NCBI RefSeq assembly: GCF_022482905.1
Contig: NZ_JAKVOI010000001.1
Span: forward strand, 2,667,958 to 2,731,957
DNA length: 64,000 nt
Source of the DNA: Clostridium sp.
Lineage (GTDB): Bacteria; Bacillota; Clostridia; Clostridiales; Clostridiaceae
Direction of reading: 5' to 3'
Shown here: in pieces, positions 35,458-44,709 of the stretch
Position numbering within the stretch: position 1 is the first letter of the stretch
How the letters are laid out: every line of letters begins with the position of its first letter
The notes under the pieces: model-generated
Databases searched by the model: none
What the model saw: only the letters and a program-made list of their open reading frames with translations
Told to the model about the DNA's origin: nothing
Translations under genes and position numbers: made by a program

Positions 35458-36708
35458 ATGAAAGCAGAAATTTTATGTGTTGGAACAGAACTCCTGCTGG
35501 GAGATATAGTAAATACCAATGCCCAGTTTATTTCAAAAGAGCTGGCAAATCTAGGCATAAACGTATATCATCAATCCGTAGTAGGCGATAACCCTGAAAG
35601 ACTTTTAGAAGAACTCCACAATTCCTTTAAAAGGGTCGACCTTGTTGTAACTTCAGGAGGCCTCGGTCCAACTCCAGATGACCTCACAAAGGAAATTGGG
35701 GCCAAGTATTTCAATAAAAAGATGATTCTTGACGATTACACTGTTGATAAGTTGAAAAACTATTTTGAGGCAATGGGAAGATCCTATCTCAAAGGAAACA
35801 ATCTAAAACAGGCATACTTCCCGGAGGACTGCATCATACTTAAAAATGATCACGGAACCGCGCCTGGATGCATTATAAATGAAAAAGGGAAAATACTTAT
35901 AGTTTTACCCGGACCTCCAAGAGAAATACATCCAATGTTTCTAAATTATGTACTCCCTTTTCTGAAGAACTATCAGGATGGAATTATCAAATCGGAAGTT
36001 TTAAGGATATATGGAATTGGTGAAGGTGAGATGGCCGAAAGAATAAGAAATCTAATAGACAATAGTAAAAACCCTACAATAGCCCCTTATGCCAAGGACA
36101 ATGATGTAACGCTTAGAATAACGGCCAGGGCAGATACAGAAACTGATGCATTAAATCTTATAAAACCTCTCAGAGAAAAAGTAGAAAGAGCTTTTGGTGA
36201 AAATATATATGGATATGGAGAAACTTCAATGGAGGAGGTAGTATCACATCTTTTGATTGAGAATAATCTTACCATATCCACGGCAGAATCCTGTACAGGC
36301 GGGCTTGTGGCTGCAAAGCTGATAAATTGTACCGGTATATCTTCAGTATTTTTAGACGGAGCCATAACCTACAGCAACAGAGCAAAAATGTACAGATTAC
36401 ATGTAAAAAAGGAAACACTTGATAATTTTGGAGCTGTAAGCGAACAGACAGCAAAACAAATGGCCGAGGGCATAGCCAGGACTTCAAATACCGACATAGG
36501 ATTATCTACGACGGGAATAGCAGGACCGGACGGAGGAACTTCTGAAAAACCAGTTGGCCTCGTATATGTAGGTCTTTATATAAAAGGGAAATTATTTGTA
36601 AAAGAACTTCATATTTCAGGAGAAAGAAACAGGGTAAGGAACAGGGCAGCTGTATCTGCTCTTGACTTTTTAAGAAGAACACTTGCAGGGAAAAGGGATA
36701 AGGACTAA
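35458..36708 (+). CDS. cinA: CinA-family protein (nicotinamide-nucleotide amidase/ADP-ribose pyrophosphatase)
   Basis: A 416-residue protein with an N-terminal MoaB/MogA-like COG1058 domain (ILCVGTELLLGDIVNTNAQF, VVTSGGLGPTPDDLTKE) and the C-terminal CinA amidase domain (TISTAESCTGGLVAAKLINC, GIAGPDGGTSEKPVGLVY). Such proteins recycle nicotinamide mononucleotide and degrade ADP-ribose. ATG at 35458 follows GGAGG. The gene ends inside a perfect hairpin that also supplies the last codons of the convergent nth. Confidence 0.95.
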   Translation: MKAEILCVGTELLLGDIVNTNAQFISKELANLGINVYHQSVVGDNPERLLEELHNSFKRVDLVVTSGGLGPTPDDLTKEIGAKYFNKKMILDDYTVDKLKNYFEAMGRSYLKGNNLKQAYFPEDCIILKNDHGTAPGCIINEKGKILIVLPGPPREIHPMFLNYVLPFLKNYQDGIIKSEVLRIYGIGEGEMAERIRNLIDNSKNPTIAPYAKDNDVTLRITARADTETDALNLIKPLREKVERAFGENIYGYGETSMEEVVSHLLIENNLTISTAESCTGGLVAAKLINCTGISSVFLDGAITYSNRAKMYRLHVKKETLDNFGAVSEQTAKQMAEGIARTSNTDIGLSTTGIAGPDGGTSEKPVGLVYVGLYIKGKLFVKELHISGERNRVRNRAAVSALDFLRRTLAGKRDKD

Positions 36709-36726
36709 ATCAGTCCTTATCCCTTT
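36692..36726. terminator. Bidirectional hairpin coding the C-termini of both cinA and nth
   Basis: A perfect 15-bp stem (AAAGGGATAAGGACT and its complement, 5-base loop) ends both genes. Because it is symmetrical, both proteins end in Arg-Asp-Lys-Asp. Short T tracts follow in each direction. Confidence 0.75.
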
Positions 36727-37351
36727 CTCCATTAAAGTATTCGCAATAAGGTGCCACCGGACAGTGATCACAATCCGGTTTCCTCGATTTGCATATACGT
36801 CTTCCATGCCATATAAGATAATGATGGGAAATACTCCATTTGTCCCTGGGTATATTTTTCATGAGTTCCTCTTCAACTTTAAGCGGTGTCTTCCCCCTGC
36901 CAATGCCAAGTCTGTTTGATACCCTGAACACATGGGTATCTACTGCAATGGCTGGAACCCCAAAGGCGTTGGACAGAACCACATCCGCAGTCTTCCTTCC
37001 GACTCCAGGGAGTTTTATAAGTTCATCCATAGTATCCGGTACTTTCCCGCCATAATCTTCTATAATTGCCCTGCTGGCCGCAAGTATATTTTTACTTTTG
37101 TTTCTATAGAATCCACAGCTTCTGATTTTCTCCGCAAGTTCCGATTCCGTAAGTGTAATCATTTTCTCCGGAGTATTGAATTCCTTGTATAACTCATCTG
37201 TAACCTTGTTCACCCTGACATCGGTGCACTGGGCGGACAATATGGTTGAAACCAGCAATTCGTAAGGTGAATTGAACTCAAGTGCACATTTTGCCTCGGG
37301 ATAGGTTTCCCCCAGTATTTCAAGTATTTTTTCTACATTTTTACTTATCAT
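36710..37351 (-). CDS. nth: Endonuclease III
   Basis: A 213-residue base-excision-repair glycosylase/AP lyase. Helix-hairpin-helix LPGVGRKTADVVL carries the catalytic Lys, and Asp lies in AIAVDTHVFRVSNR; the 4Fe-4S cluster motif is C-x6-C-x2-C-x5-C in CKSRKPDCDHCPVAPYC. The start is taken as ATG 37351, preceded by AAGGTGG, overlapping the end of plsC by 11 bases; ATG 37366 is possible. Confidence 0.94.
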   Translation of the reverse strand: MISKNVEKILEILGETYPEAKCALEFNSPYELLVSTILSAQCTDVRVNKVTDELYKEFNTPEKMITLTESELAEKIRSCGFYRNKSKNILAASRAIIEDYGGKVPDTMDELIKLPGVGRKTADVVLSNAFGVPAIAVDTHVFRVSNRLGIGRGKTPLKVEEELMKNIPRDKWSISHHYLIWHGRRICKSRKPDCDHCPVAPYCEYFNGERDKD

Positions 37352-38066
37352 TTTTGCCACCTTCATTAAAGCTATATATGCCTCTATATTTCTCTGGTAG
37401 AAGTTTTGCTATCTCATACATCAAGAAATCAGTTGCCCTCTCTTCATATGCATGTTTTCCTTCATTTTTGTTTCTTTCCGGTATTTCAGTATACCTTCCT
37501 ATATTGACTGTAATTTTAGCAGGGTGAAACTTCTCAAGCGCCATATCCTTGTCACTTATAGGCAAAAACTTTTCTGTGCCGTATATTCCTACGGGAACTA
37601 CTGATGCACCGGTCAATTTCTGTATTAACACCAATCCCCTCTTTCCCTTGTTCAAAGACGCTGTTCTACTCCTGGTTCCCTCTGGAAATATAAGCACATT
37701 TTCACCACTTTTCAGGGCTTCCACCGTACTTGATATTGCCTTTTTATCAGCTGAATTTGGTTTTATAACTATAGTCCGTGCCATACTCATTCCCAATTTG
37801 GTTAAAGAATTATTGTTCAATTTCATACCTGCAACAAAGATCGGATTCTCATGTTTGAGCACTTCTCCAAGCACCAGCGCATCTGAATTACTAAGATGGT
37901 TGCATAGGAACAATATAGGCCTTTTTACATCATTCAAATTTTCTATACCTATTGTAGTTATATCAGCATATTTTTTTAAATATCCATTGAGTATTTTTTT
38001 CGATGCAAATCCCAGAAATCTTTGTGGAAGACATCCTATTAATTTTACCATAAATGGAGAAATCAT
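37341..38066 (-). CDS. 1-acyl-sn-glycerol-3-phosphate acyltransferase (PlsC family)
   Basis: A 241-residue membrane-associated acyltransferase of phospholipid synthesis. The catalytic HX4D is NHLSNSD, followed by FVAGMKLNN and the glycerophosphate-binding FPEGTRSRT. ATG at 38066 follows AAAGGTGG. It precedes and overlaps nth, so they are one transcription unit. Residues after 215 are unremarkable. Confidence 0.92.
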   Translation of the reverse strand: MISPFMVKLIGCLPQRFLGFASKKILNGYLKKYADITTIGIENLNDVKRPILFLCNHLSNSDALVLGEVLKHENPIFVAGMKLNNNSLTKLGMSMARTIVIKPNSADKKAISSTVEALKSGENVLIFPEGTRSRTASLNKGKRGLVLIQKLTGASVVPVGIYGTEKFLPISDKDMALEKFHPAKITVNIGRYTEIPERNKNEGKHAYEERATDFLMYEIAKLLPEKYRGIYSFNEGGKNDK

Positions 38067-38120
38067 AATGAAGCCACCTTTCCTCAATAAACCCTTATAA
38101 AATTCAACACCTATATTAAA

Positions 38121-39095
38121 TTATAAGTTGAAAAGCTGTAAAAGTCTATCGTAATAATATTTTACATAAGGCGACCTCATATTTTTAATTTCTATCTCTT
38201 TACTCAGAGTAAACGCATTTATCAATCCATTTCTAATAATAATATTCTTCCCTCTCCAGCCGCAGGATGTCCTTCCATATTTCTGTCTGAATATTTTATT
38301 GTCCATATTTATAATTTCATTTAAATTTATGTGTTCCATAAAATCAAAGGGCTTAAATTCAGGTATATGTGAAAAATGCATATTTTTGTTATATGGACAT
38401 ACATTCTGACATACATCACATCCAAATAATCTTCCCTGAAATTTAAAAAACCATTCATCATCAATACTTTTTTTCTGAGTTATATACGACATACATATAT
38501 TATAATTGTTTCTGCTTATAGCTTTAGTAGGACAAGCCTTCAAACACAAATCACAGCTCCCACATCCACAATTTAAAATATTATCAACATCAGCATCAAT
38601 ATCAATATCAGTTATTACTTCACCAAGAAACACATAAGAACCATACTTTGGAGTAATAAGTGTATTATTTTTTCCTATAAATCCGATACCGGCCAGTTTA
38701 GCTATGTACCTTTCAGGAAGAGCATTGCTGTCTACAAGAGCCACTGCTCTTCCGCCGATACTTTCTATAAAAGAACATATCATGTTCAAATATTTAAGTA
38801 CAACGCCATGATAGTCCTCCCCCATGGTATAGAATGAAAAGCCTATATCACTTTTATATATTTTCGGAAATAAATAGGGAAAGGCAACAGATATTATTGT
38901 CTTTCCCCCTTTCATATATATACAAGGATCAATCCTCTTTTTTTCATCTTTTTCTTCAAATTCATTACTTATCAACTTTAAATTTCTATAATGAAAATAA
39001 TCATACAGTTCATAGAATATTCTGCATTCAATAAATCCAACTGTATCCAGTCCTATACTATTACAATAGTCAACGATGGAATCCCTTACGGTCAT
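38121..39095 (-). CDS. Epoxyqueuosine reductase-like iron-sulfur protein (QueG family)
   Basis: A 324-residue cytosolic protein. The N-terminal DUF1730/cobalamin-binding domain includes YHGVVLKYLNMI and DSNALPERYIAKLAGIGFIG with the catalytic-type Asp; the C-terminal part has two 4Fe-4S motifs, CGCGSCDLCLKACPTKAI and CDVCQNVCPYNK. QueG makes queuosine in tRNA; this shorter form lacks the C-terminal HEAT repeats, so a related reductase function cannot be excluded. ATG at 39095 follows AGGTG. Confidence 0.85.
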   Translation of the reverse strand: MTVRDSIVDYCNSIGLDTVGFIECRIFYELYDYFHYRNLKLISNEFEEKDEKKRIDPCIYMKGGKTIISVAFPYLFPKIYKSDIGFSFYTMGEDYHGVVLKYLNMICSFIESIGGRAVALVDSNALPERYIAKLAGIGFIGKNNTLITPKYGSYVFLGEVITDIDIDADVDNILNCGCGSCDLCLKACPTKAISRNNYNICMSYITQKKSIDDEWFFKFQGRLFGCDVCQNVCPYNKNMHFSHIPEFKPFDFMEHINLNEIINMDNKIFRQKYGRTSCGWRGKNIIIRNGLINAFTLSKEIEIKNMRSPYVKYYYDRLLQLFNL

Positions 39096-39119
39096 ATATT
39101 CACCTACTTTAAAGAAAAA

Positions 39120-39710
39120 CTATATCATCATCTCATTATATATCTTTTTTCTCTTTCCTGCATAGTCATTTATCTCTATAACTTCGCATCTTTTTCTATA
39201 TATTATTCTCACAGGTACACCAACTGCCGTACAATCCGATGGAATATCTTCAAGTACAACTGCATTGGCACCTATTTTGACTCTGTCACCCACAACTATT
39301 GGTCCCAGTAATTTTGCGCCACTTCCAATAAAGACATTGTTTCCAACAGTAGGATGCCTTTTACCAGTTTCCTTGCCTGTTCCACCAAGAGTTACTCCAT
39401 GATATAAGGTAACATTATCTCCGACCTCAGCCGTCTCTCCTATTACAACACCCATGCCATGATCTATAAAAAGTCCCTTTCCTATTTTTGCTCCAGGATG
39501 TATTTCTATTCCGGTAAAGAACCTTGAAAGCTGAGATATTGCCCTTGCAATAAAAAACATTTTTTTATTGTAGAAAAAATGAGCTATTCTATAATGTATT
39601 AATGCATGGATACATGGATACAATAAAAATACTTCAAGTGAGTTTCTAGCTGCAGGATCATTTTTCATAGCATTTTTTATGTCATATTTCAAAATTTTAA
39701 AAAAATTCAT
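39120..39710 (-). CDS. cysE: Serine O-acetyltransferase
   Basis: A 196-residue trimeric left-handed beta-helix enzyme making O-acetylserine from serine and acetyl-CoA. The N-terminal helical region is followed by hexapeptide repeats with [18 protein letters not shown] (active His), [13 protein letters not shown] and [18 protein letters not shown] at 39710 follows GAAGGGAAG. It lies downstream of cysK in the same direction, separated by 137 bases containing an inverted repeat (CTATCCGGG/CCCGGATAG). Confidence 0.93.
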   Translation of the reverse strand: MNFFKILKYDIKNAMKNDPAARNSLEVFLLYPCIHALIHYRIAHFFYNKKMFFIARAISQLSRFFTGIEIHPGAKIGKGLFIDHGMGVVIGETAEVGDNVTLYHGVTLGGTGKETGKRHPTVGNNVFIGSGAKLLGPIVVGDRVKIGANAVVLEDIPSDCTAVGVPVRIIYRKRCEVIEINDYAGKRKKIYNEMMI

Positions 39711-39765
39711 AATCAAATCTTCCCTTCATTCAATCTTAAAATTCAAATGATTGATTAATACTATC

Positions 39766-39807
39766 CGGGCTTTAAGCCGCTCATAATTAACCCGAGTCCC
39801 GGATAGA
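39766..39807. repeat. Inverted repeat between cysK and cysE
   Basis: CTATCCGGG and CCCGGATAG bracket a 26-base loop. It may be an mRNA processing or partial termination structure; no T tract follows. Confidence 0.5.
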
Positions 39808-39847
39808 TATTAAAATCTAGCTTTACAACTCACACTAGGTTAAAGCT

Positions 39848-40759
39848 TTAACTATATAATCCCATTGATAGATATTTTTCTCCTCCATCAGGTGCTACTG
39901 TAACTACAGCTTTTCCACTTCCAAGTTCCTTGGCTACCTGCAGTGCAGCATATACATTGGCTCCGGAAGATATTCCTACCAGAATTCCTTCTTCTTTTGC
40001 CACAATTCTTGCATACTTGAAGGCATCTTCATCGGTTACAGTTATTATTTTATCAATTAATTCAGGCTTATATATATCAGGTACAAAACCTGCTCCGATT
40101 CCCTGTATTTTATGCGGTCCTGTCTGCCCTCCGGAAAGCACTGGCGAATTTGCCGGTTCAACTGATATTACTTCTATATTTTTGTCATGTTTTTTTAAAT
40201 TCTCTCCTACTCCTATAACTGTACCACCAGTTCCAACACCTGCAACAAATGCATCCACCTTATCAAGATCCTTAAGTATTTCTTCTGCAGTTGTTTCATA
40301 ATGTTTCTGTGGATTGGCAATATTTACAAATTGCTGTGGTATATAGAATCCTGGCTTATCCTTTGCTATCTCATAAGCTTTCTCTATGGCACCTTTCATT
40401 CCCTTTGTTCCATCAGTGAGAACCAACTCTGCGCCATAGGCCTTTATGGTATTTCTTCTTTCAATACTCATGGTCTCAGGCATTACTATTATAACTTTAT
40501 ATCCCTTCAATTTTCCTATCATGGCAAGAGCTATACCGGTATTCCCGCTTGTAGGCTCAACTATGGTATCACCTTTTTTCAACAAGTTTTCCCTTTCAGC
40601 TCTTTCAATCATTCCAAGTGCGGCTCTGTCCTTTATGCTTCCACCGGGATTGAACTTCTCAAGCTTTAGATACACATCTGCTGCCCCTTCTATTTTGAGA
40701 TTATTTAATTTCAATAATGGCGTACTTCCAATCAAGTCTATAGCATTTTCAAATATCAT
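39848..40759 (-). CDS. cysK: Cysteine synthase (O-acetylserine sulfhydrylase)
   Basis: A 303-residue PLP enzyme producing cysteine from O-acetylserine and sulfide. The PLP Lys is K43 in [11 protein letters not shown]; substrate loop [12 protein letters not shown], phosphate-binding [12 protein letters not shown] and GISSGANV are intact. ATG at 40759 follows AGGAGG. A T-box leader with a TGC specifier precedes it, so transcription should rise when tRNA-Cys is uncharged; cysE follows. Confidence 0.96.
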   Translation of the reverse strand: MIFENAIDLIGSTPLLKLNNLKIEGAADVYLKLEKFNPGGSIKDRAALGMIERAERENLLKKGDTIVEPTSGNTGIALAMIGKLKGYKVIIVMPETMSIERRNTIKAYGAELVLTDGTKGMKGAIEKAYEIAKDKPGFYIPQQFVNIANPQKHYETTAEEILKDLDKVDAFVAGVGTGGTVIGVGENLKKHDKNIEVISVEPANSPVLSGGQTGPHKIQGIGAGFVPDIYKPELIDKIITVTDEDAFKYARIVAKEEGILVGISSGANVYAALQVAKELGSGKAVVTVAPDGGEKYLSMGLYS

Positions 40760-41103
40760 TTATAGTCCTCCTAATATAAAAATTAATATTTTAAAATAGA
40801 TTTTCAGCATATCAAAAAGCTTCATCTCTATGACATTCATATAGAGACGAAGCTCAAACTCCGCGGTTCCACTCTCATTGGACAAATAGTCCCAACTTAA
40901 TCAAGCACCTTGTTAATGCTCAATCACTATAACGGGTGAACCCGATGCAGCCTACTGTTATTTCAGTACACGACTCAAAAGGGCACTTCATTTAAAGTAA
41001 ATTTAGAAATCTCCCAGCATAAAATTTCCTCTCTTAAAAATTTGCCTTCAAATTACTTTCCTTTTTCAATGTCTTTTCAGTTTCATAGTATTTTATATTT
41101 ACA
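40760..41103 (-). promoter_or_regulatory. T-box leader (cysteine) controlling cysK-cysE
   Basis: On the minus strand the T-box core AGTGGAACCGCGG (rc of 40861-40873) precedes a strong terminator (40818-40854, AGCTTCGTCTCTATATG pairing with CATAGAGATGAAGCT, then T run). Upstream, AGTGCCC near 40981-40988 offers TGC as specifier codon, consistent with cysteine. The long leader explains the gene-free stretch 40,760-41,150. Confidence 0.93.
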
Positions 41104-41109
41104 CTATAT

Positions 41110-41137
41110 ATTATACATCTAACTGCATTTTTGTCAA
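41110..41137 (-). promoter_or_regulatory. Promoter of the T-box/cysK transcript
   Basis: Minus-strand TTGACA (41132-41137) and TATAAT (41110-41115) with a 16-base spacer, placing the start near 41,103. Confidence 0.8.
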
Positions 41138-41150
41138 TAAATTTTTAAAT

Positions 41151-41849
41151 TTATCTGCAGAATCTATGCTTGCCGATAACCTTTATAAGTGGTCTTGACC
41201 ATATCCATGAACTGGTTGCTGTTGCAGGGTTAAAGTAATAGATGGCCCCTCCGGACGGATCCCAGCCATTCAATGCATCCCTTGCAGCATTTATGGAGCT
41301 CTGCTCCAGATTTGCATGTATCTGGCCGTCAACTATGGCTGTAAAAGCTCCTGGCTGGTATATTACCCCTGCCACCGTAGATGGGAATTTGGAATCCCTT
41401 GTTCTATTGAGTACGACTGAACCAACTGCAACTTGACCCTCATAAGGTTCTCCTCTTGCTTCCCCATTTATGAGCCTTGCAAGAAGCAGTTCGTCCTGAC
41501 TATTTGTGGATGCGTTTTGAGAGGATGATCCTGTATTTATACCGAGAGCCTTCAAAGTAGCATCTCCTGCTACCCCATCAGCTTTAAGCCCATTTTTGGA
41601 TTGAAAATACTTCACTGCAGTAAAAGTCTGATATCCATATACACTGTCTATACTTCCATTATAATATCCCCAGTTCTTCAGTTTTGTCTGTATCCTGGCC
41701 ACGGCACTGCCCTTTGATCCATAGTAATATGCTATTGCTTTTACTGCATTATTGTAGGGTGCTATGAACATAGAACTTCCCATATATGTGACAATAATTG
41801 CGAGAGCAAGTATCACTTCCCTTTTGAATCTCAGTATTTTTTTTGCCAT
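41151..41849 (-). CDS. sleB: Spore cortex-lytic enzyme, SleB type
   Basis: A 232-residue exported lytic transglycosylase for spore germination. An N-terminal helix (about residues 12-33) leads to a peptidoglycan-binding domain (SAVARIQTKLKNWGYYNGSI, GVAGDATLKALG) and the SleB/hydrolase-2 domain with the catalytic Glu in LLARLINGEARGEPYEGQ and YYFNPATATSSWIWSRP at the end. ATG at 41849 follows GTGAGGTG. No YpeB partner gene lies next to it here. Confidence 0.93.
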   Translation of the reverse strand: MAKKILRFKREVILALAIIVTYMGSSMFIAPYNNAVKAIAYYYGSKGSAVARIQTKLKNWGYYNGSIDSVYGYQTFTAVKYFQSKNGLKADGVAGDATLKALGINTGSSSQNASTNSQDELLLARLINGEARGEPYEGQVAVGSVVLNRTRDSKFPSTVAGVIYQPGAFTAIVDGQIHANLEQSSINAARDALNGWDPSGGAIYYFNPATATSSWIWSRPLIKVIGKHRFCR

Positions 41850-41940
41850 ACAAATATGCACCTCACATTCAATATAAATAAAACTGACTTCACATGTAAT
41901 ATACTTATATGGTGTGCATATGGCATAAAAAAATACATAA

Positions 41941-43161
41941 TCAAGTAAACAATTTTAAAAGGACAATTAAAAAAACACCCTGCGAAAATAAAATGAAAAC
42001 ATACAGTACAAAATTCTGAAAACCGCGATTCACCCTGTCCTCCATTATTTCTGGGTCATTTGCAATTTTAATTATAAAAACAAGTATAGCAGAAGATAGA
42101 ACTCCGACTACGGCCTGGGTGACTACTATGGTATCAAAAAAATTACAGCGGGACACAACGGCAACAAGTGAACCCAATATTATAACGAATAAAAAAATAC
42201 CAGAAAATACAGGTACATCTTTTATTTTGTTGTCTTCTCCGCTTTCAAATCCAAAAGACTGGCATATTGAAAATGCCGTACATGAAGGTATTATAAAACA
42301 GGCTAAAACAGACACTGAAAACATTATTGCCGTATATATAATATATGGTCTATTTGAAAGAGGTATAAAAATTGCGGACATATTAATTACACTGTCTGCA
42401 GCGATACCACTCTTTCCAAGTACTTCGAAAGCTCCTGCAATTATGAAAAAATCTATAATTACAACAGCCATACTTTCTATACATATGGCTATTTTTTGAT
42501 ATCCATATTTTTTTACAGGTATTGATTTTTCCACTATTGAAGACTGTATGTAAAATTGGATGTAGGGAGCAGTTAACACCCCTACAACAGCCAGAAGCAA
42601 AATAAAATACGTGGTTTGGAATTTAATTCCAGGATTCAATGCCCTAAAAGCTATATAACTCATATCCGGCTTTACTACAAGTACCAGTGCTATATAAAAA
42701 AGGAGAACTATTTGCAGCACAATAAACACTTTTCTTGTCAATTTACAATTATTCCTGGCAAATACAAGCCCTATTACAATTGCAGCACAGGGAATTGATA
42801 TGTATCTGCTTATGTTAAATACAACTAAAGCCAGGGCAATACCTGAAAAATTCGCGGCAGCCGAACAAATATTTGCCGCCAGGAATATAATCATAGCAAT
42901 AAAAGTCCATTTGACTCCAAACTTTTCCCTTATAAGATCAGATAATCCTTTTCCTGTAACTACAGCTATTCTGGATATCATTTCCTGGATAAGTACAAAA
43001 AATATTCCTGTAACAGCCAGTTCCCACACTATGGAATATCCATATCTCGACCCCAAAATAGAAAAAACAGTTATGGCACCTGCATCATTCAACACTGCAG
43101 CTGCCATAATACCTGATAAAATTATAGTACATACAAGGAGCAGTCCTCCTCTATTTTTCAT
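41941..43161 (-). CDS. NRAMP-family metal transporter with altered metal-site motifs (NRMT-like)
   Basis: A 406-residue protein with about 11 membrane helices and the NRAMP layout. In helix 1 the canonical DPGN is replaced by DAGA (LNDAGAITV), and in helix 6 the MPH motif reads APYIQFY, so both the Asn and the soft-metal Met are Ala. This is the kind of change described for NRAMP-related magnesium transporters, so Mg2+ rather than Mn2+/Fe2+ is the likelier substrate. ATG at 43161 follows AAAGGAG, 16 bases after the MgtE-sensor-like gene, so they are cotranscribed. Confidence 0.85.
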   Translation of the reverse strand: MKNRGGLLLVCTIILSGIMAAAVLNDAGAITVFSILGSRYGYSIVWELAVTGIFFVLIQEMISRIAVVTGKGLSDLIREKFGVKWTFIAMIIFLAANICSAAANFSGIALALVVFNISRYISIPCAAIVIGLVFARNNCKLTRKVFIVLQIVLLFYIALVLVVKPDMSYIAFRALNPGIKFQTTYFILLLAVVGVLTAPYIQFYIQSSIVEKSIPVKKYGYQKIAICIESMAVVIIDFFIIAGAFEVLGKSGIAADSVINMSAIFIPLSNRPYIIYTAIMFSVSVLACFIIPSCTAFSICQSFGFESGEDNKIKDVPVFSGIFLFVIILGSLVAVVSRCNFFDTIVVTQAVVGVLSSAILVFIIKIANDPEIMEDRVNRGFQNFVLYVFILFSQGVFLIVLLKLFT

Positions 43162-43177
43162 TATTGCATTAACTCCT

Positions 43178-44440
43178 TTATACCACCTTTTTTAGTTTTT
43201 TTCTCCAGCTTGGTACAAGTATTTCTGTCACTATATCGTTCATTATAACTATACCGCATAATCTGTCATTATCATCTACTACAGGAAGCGACAGCAGATT
43301 ATACTTTGTACAAATTTCTATGGCTTCATCTATATTATCCTTATGTCTGACTTTCTCTACCTTTGATTCCATTATATCTTTTAACTTGCTTTCTGAGTCC
43401 GACAATAACAATTCCTTCAATGATACAACTCCCTGAATCTTGTTCTCAAAATCAGTTACATAGATATAATTGGAAACTTCATCATCAGGATTCATTTTTC
43501 TTAAAATATCTATAGTTTCATCAACTCTTATATTTATGTTGAAGGATATAAAATCCGTATTCATGATGCTTCCTACAGTTTCTTCCTTATAGTTCATAAG
43601 CGACTTAACCTCATCCGCATCCTCTTTTTTCATATTGAGAAGTATTTTATCTGCCGTTTCCTCATCAACCTCATAAAGCATATCGGCAATTTCATCATTC
43701 GGCATATTCTGTAAAACTTCACTTTTTTTCATCTGACTCAGATTTTGAAAAATATCCACCTGCATATCCGGTTCTATTTCCTCCAGTGTATCTGCGGCAA
43801 GATCCTTGTCAAGACTCTCGAAAACCTTCTTTCTGTAATTCACATCCATGTCTTCAACTATATCTGCCAGATCTGCAGGGTGAAGTTTGGACAGTTTCTT
43901 ATATGGAACAGAAAGTTTTAGATTCTTGCTTACCATCTCAAGTGACTCCACATTATCCCATACTATAAGACTGTCTTCTATTCTCTTATTGAATTTTTCA
44001 CATAATCTCTTTATAAATTTCTCCACTCCCAGTCTTCTGCCAAGTGCAAGCACTCCCGTATCTACGGCTACAACCCTATATTCTCCCGCCATTTCCGTAA
44101 TTCTAAGATCATTTACCCTTACAAGTTCTTTACCGTTTATATCCACTATCTGTTTGTCAAGAAGATGCTTTGAAAGAAGATATGAATACTTTTGAAGCAT
44201 GATATCCCTTATACCTTCACATTTGATTACTATCCTGTCTTCATTTTCATAAAAATTTATATGCTTGAATTCACAATTAGATATTTCCGAGCCGTTTTTT
44301 ATCTGATATGCTATAGCTCTTGGCATTCCGAGGTCTGTGGATACATAGATATCCCATAGTCTGCCTACAAACTCATTCAGCTCATTGTAGACTTTTTTAT
44401 GAAGAATTTTGCTTAGAAAAAAGCTGGATAATCTTTTCAT
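43178..44440 (-). CDS. MgtE-sensor-like cytosolic protein (PRC-barrel-like, MgtE-N and two CBS domains, no pore)
   Basis: A 420-residue soluble protein. Residues 1-160 form a duplicated PRC-barrel-like region (NELNEFVGRLWDIYVST, VDTGVLALGRRLGVEKF). The MgtE N-terminal superhelix follows (KKLSKLHPADLADIVEDMD, about 180-290, with EIADMLYEVDEETADKIL), then two CBS domains (EETVGSIMNTDFISF and EKVRHKDNIDEAIEI) to the end. MgtE's Mg2+-sensing cytosolic module is thus present without the membrane channel. It is cotranscribed with the NRAMP-like transporter, and likely gates or regulates it. Confidence 0.88.
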   Translation of the reverse strand: MKRLSSFFLSKILHKKVYNELNEFVGRLWDIYVSTDLGMPRAIAYQIKNGSEISNCEFKHINFYENEDRIVIKCEGIRDIMLQKYSYLLSKHLLDKQIVDINGKELVRVNDLRITEMAGEYRVVAVDTGVLALGRRLGVEKFIKRLCEKFNKRIEDSLIVWDNVESLEMVSKNLKLSVPYKKLSKLHPADLADIVEDMDVNYRKKVFESLDKDLAADTLEEIEPDMQVDIFQNLSQMKKSEVLQNMPNDEIADMLYEVDEETADKILLNMKKEDADEVKSLMNYKEETVGSIMNTDFISFNINIRVDETIDILRKMNPDDEVSNYIYVTDFENKIQGVVSLKELLLSDSESKLKDIMESKVEKVRHKDNIDEAIEICTKYNLLSLPVVDDNDRLCGIVIMNDIVTEILVPSWRKKLKKVV

Positions 44441-44487
44441 AAATATTCCTCCTTTAGATATACAGAGAAATATTATGAGATCGAAAT

Positions 44488-44595
44488 TTATAGGATTGGT
44501 ATTAAAATGCAGCTGCCAAATAATATTTTTCCGTATATCAAATATTCTATTTTTTGTTTAAGACCGCACCGGCCTCCATAAGGGCCAATATCCAT
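44488..44595 (-). CDS. Candidate 35-residue small protein upstream of the MgtE-like gene
   Basis: ATG at 44595 with AGGTGGTG 8 bases before it opens 35 codons ending TAA at 44488-44490, 47 bases before the MgtE-like gene start. The peptide begins MDIGPYGGRCGLKQK and ends in a hydrophobic stretch (ILFGSCILIPIL), suggesting a small membrane-associated protein. It contains GGCC...GGCC sequence that could also fold as RNA. It could be a translated leader regulating the Mg2+ genes or a small subunit; conservation is needed to decide. Not homologous to anything I recognise. Confidence 0.5.
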   Translation of the reverse strand: MDIGPYGGRCGLKQKIEYLIYGKILFGSCILIPIL

Positions 44596-44709
44596 TTAAT
44601 ATACACCACCTAAAAATATATTTGGTACAAATCCAAGTTTCCTATAATAATTATATTACATATGCGTTAAAATACAACCCTAAAAATATAATTTTCCCCT
44701 GCATCATAT

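Noticed and set aside
44460-44640. M-box magnesium riboswitch before the MgtE-like gene
   Set aside because: TTAGGTG at one end is suggestive, but the rest of the M-box consensus is missing and the sequence is better explained by a 35-codon ORF with its own ribosome site.
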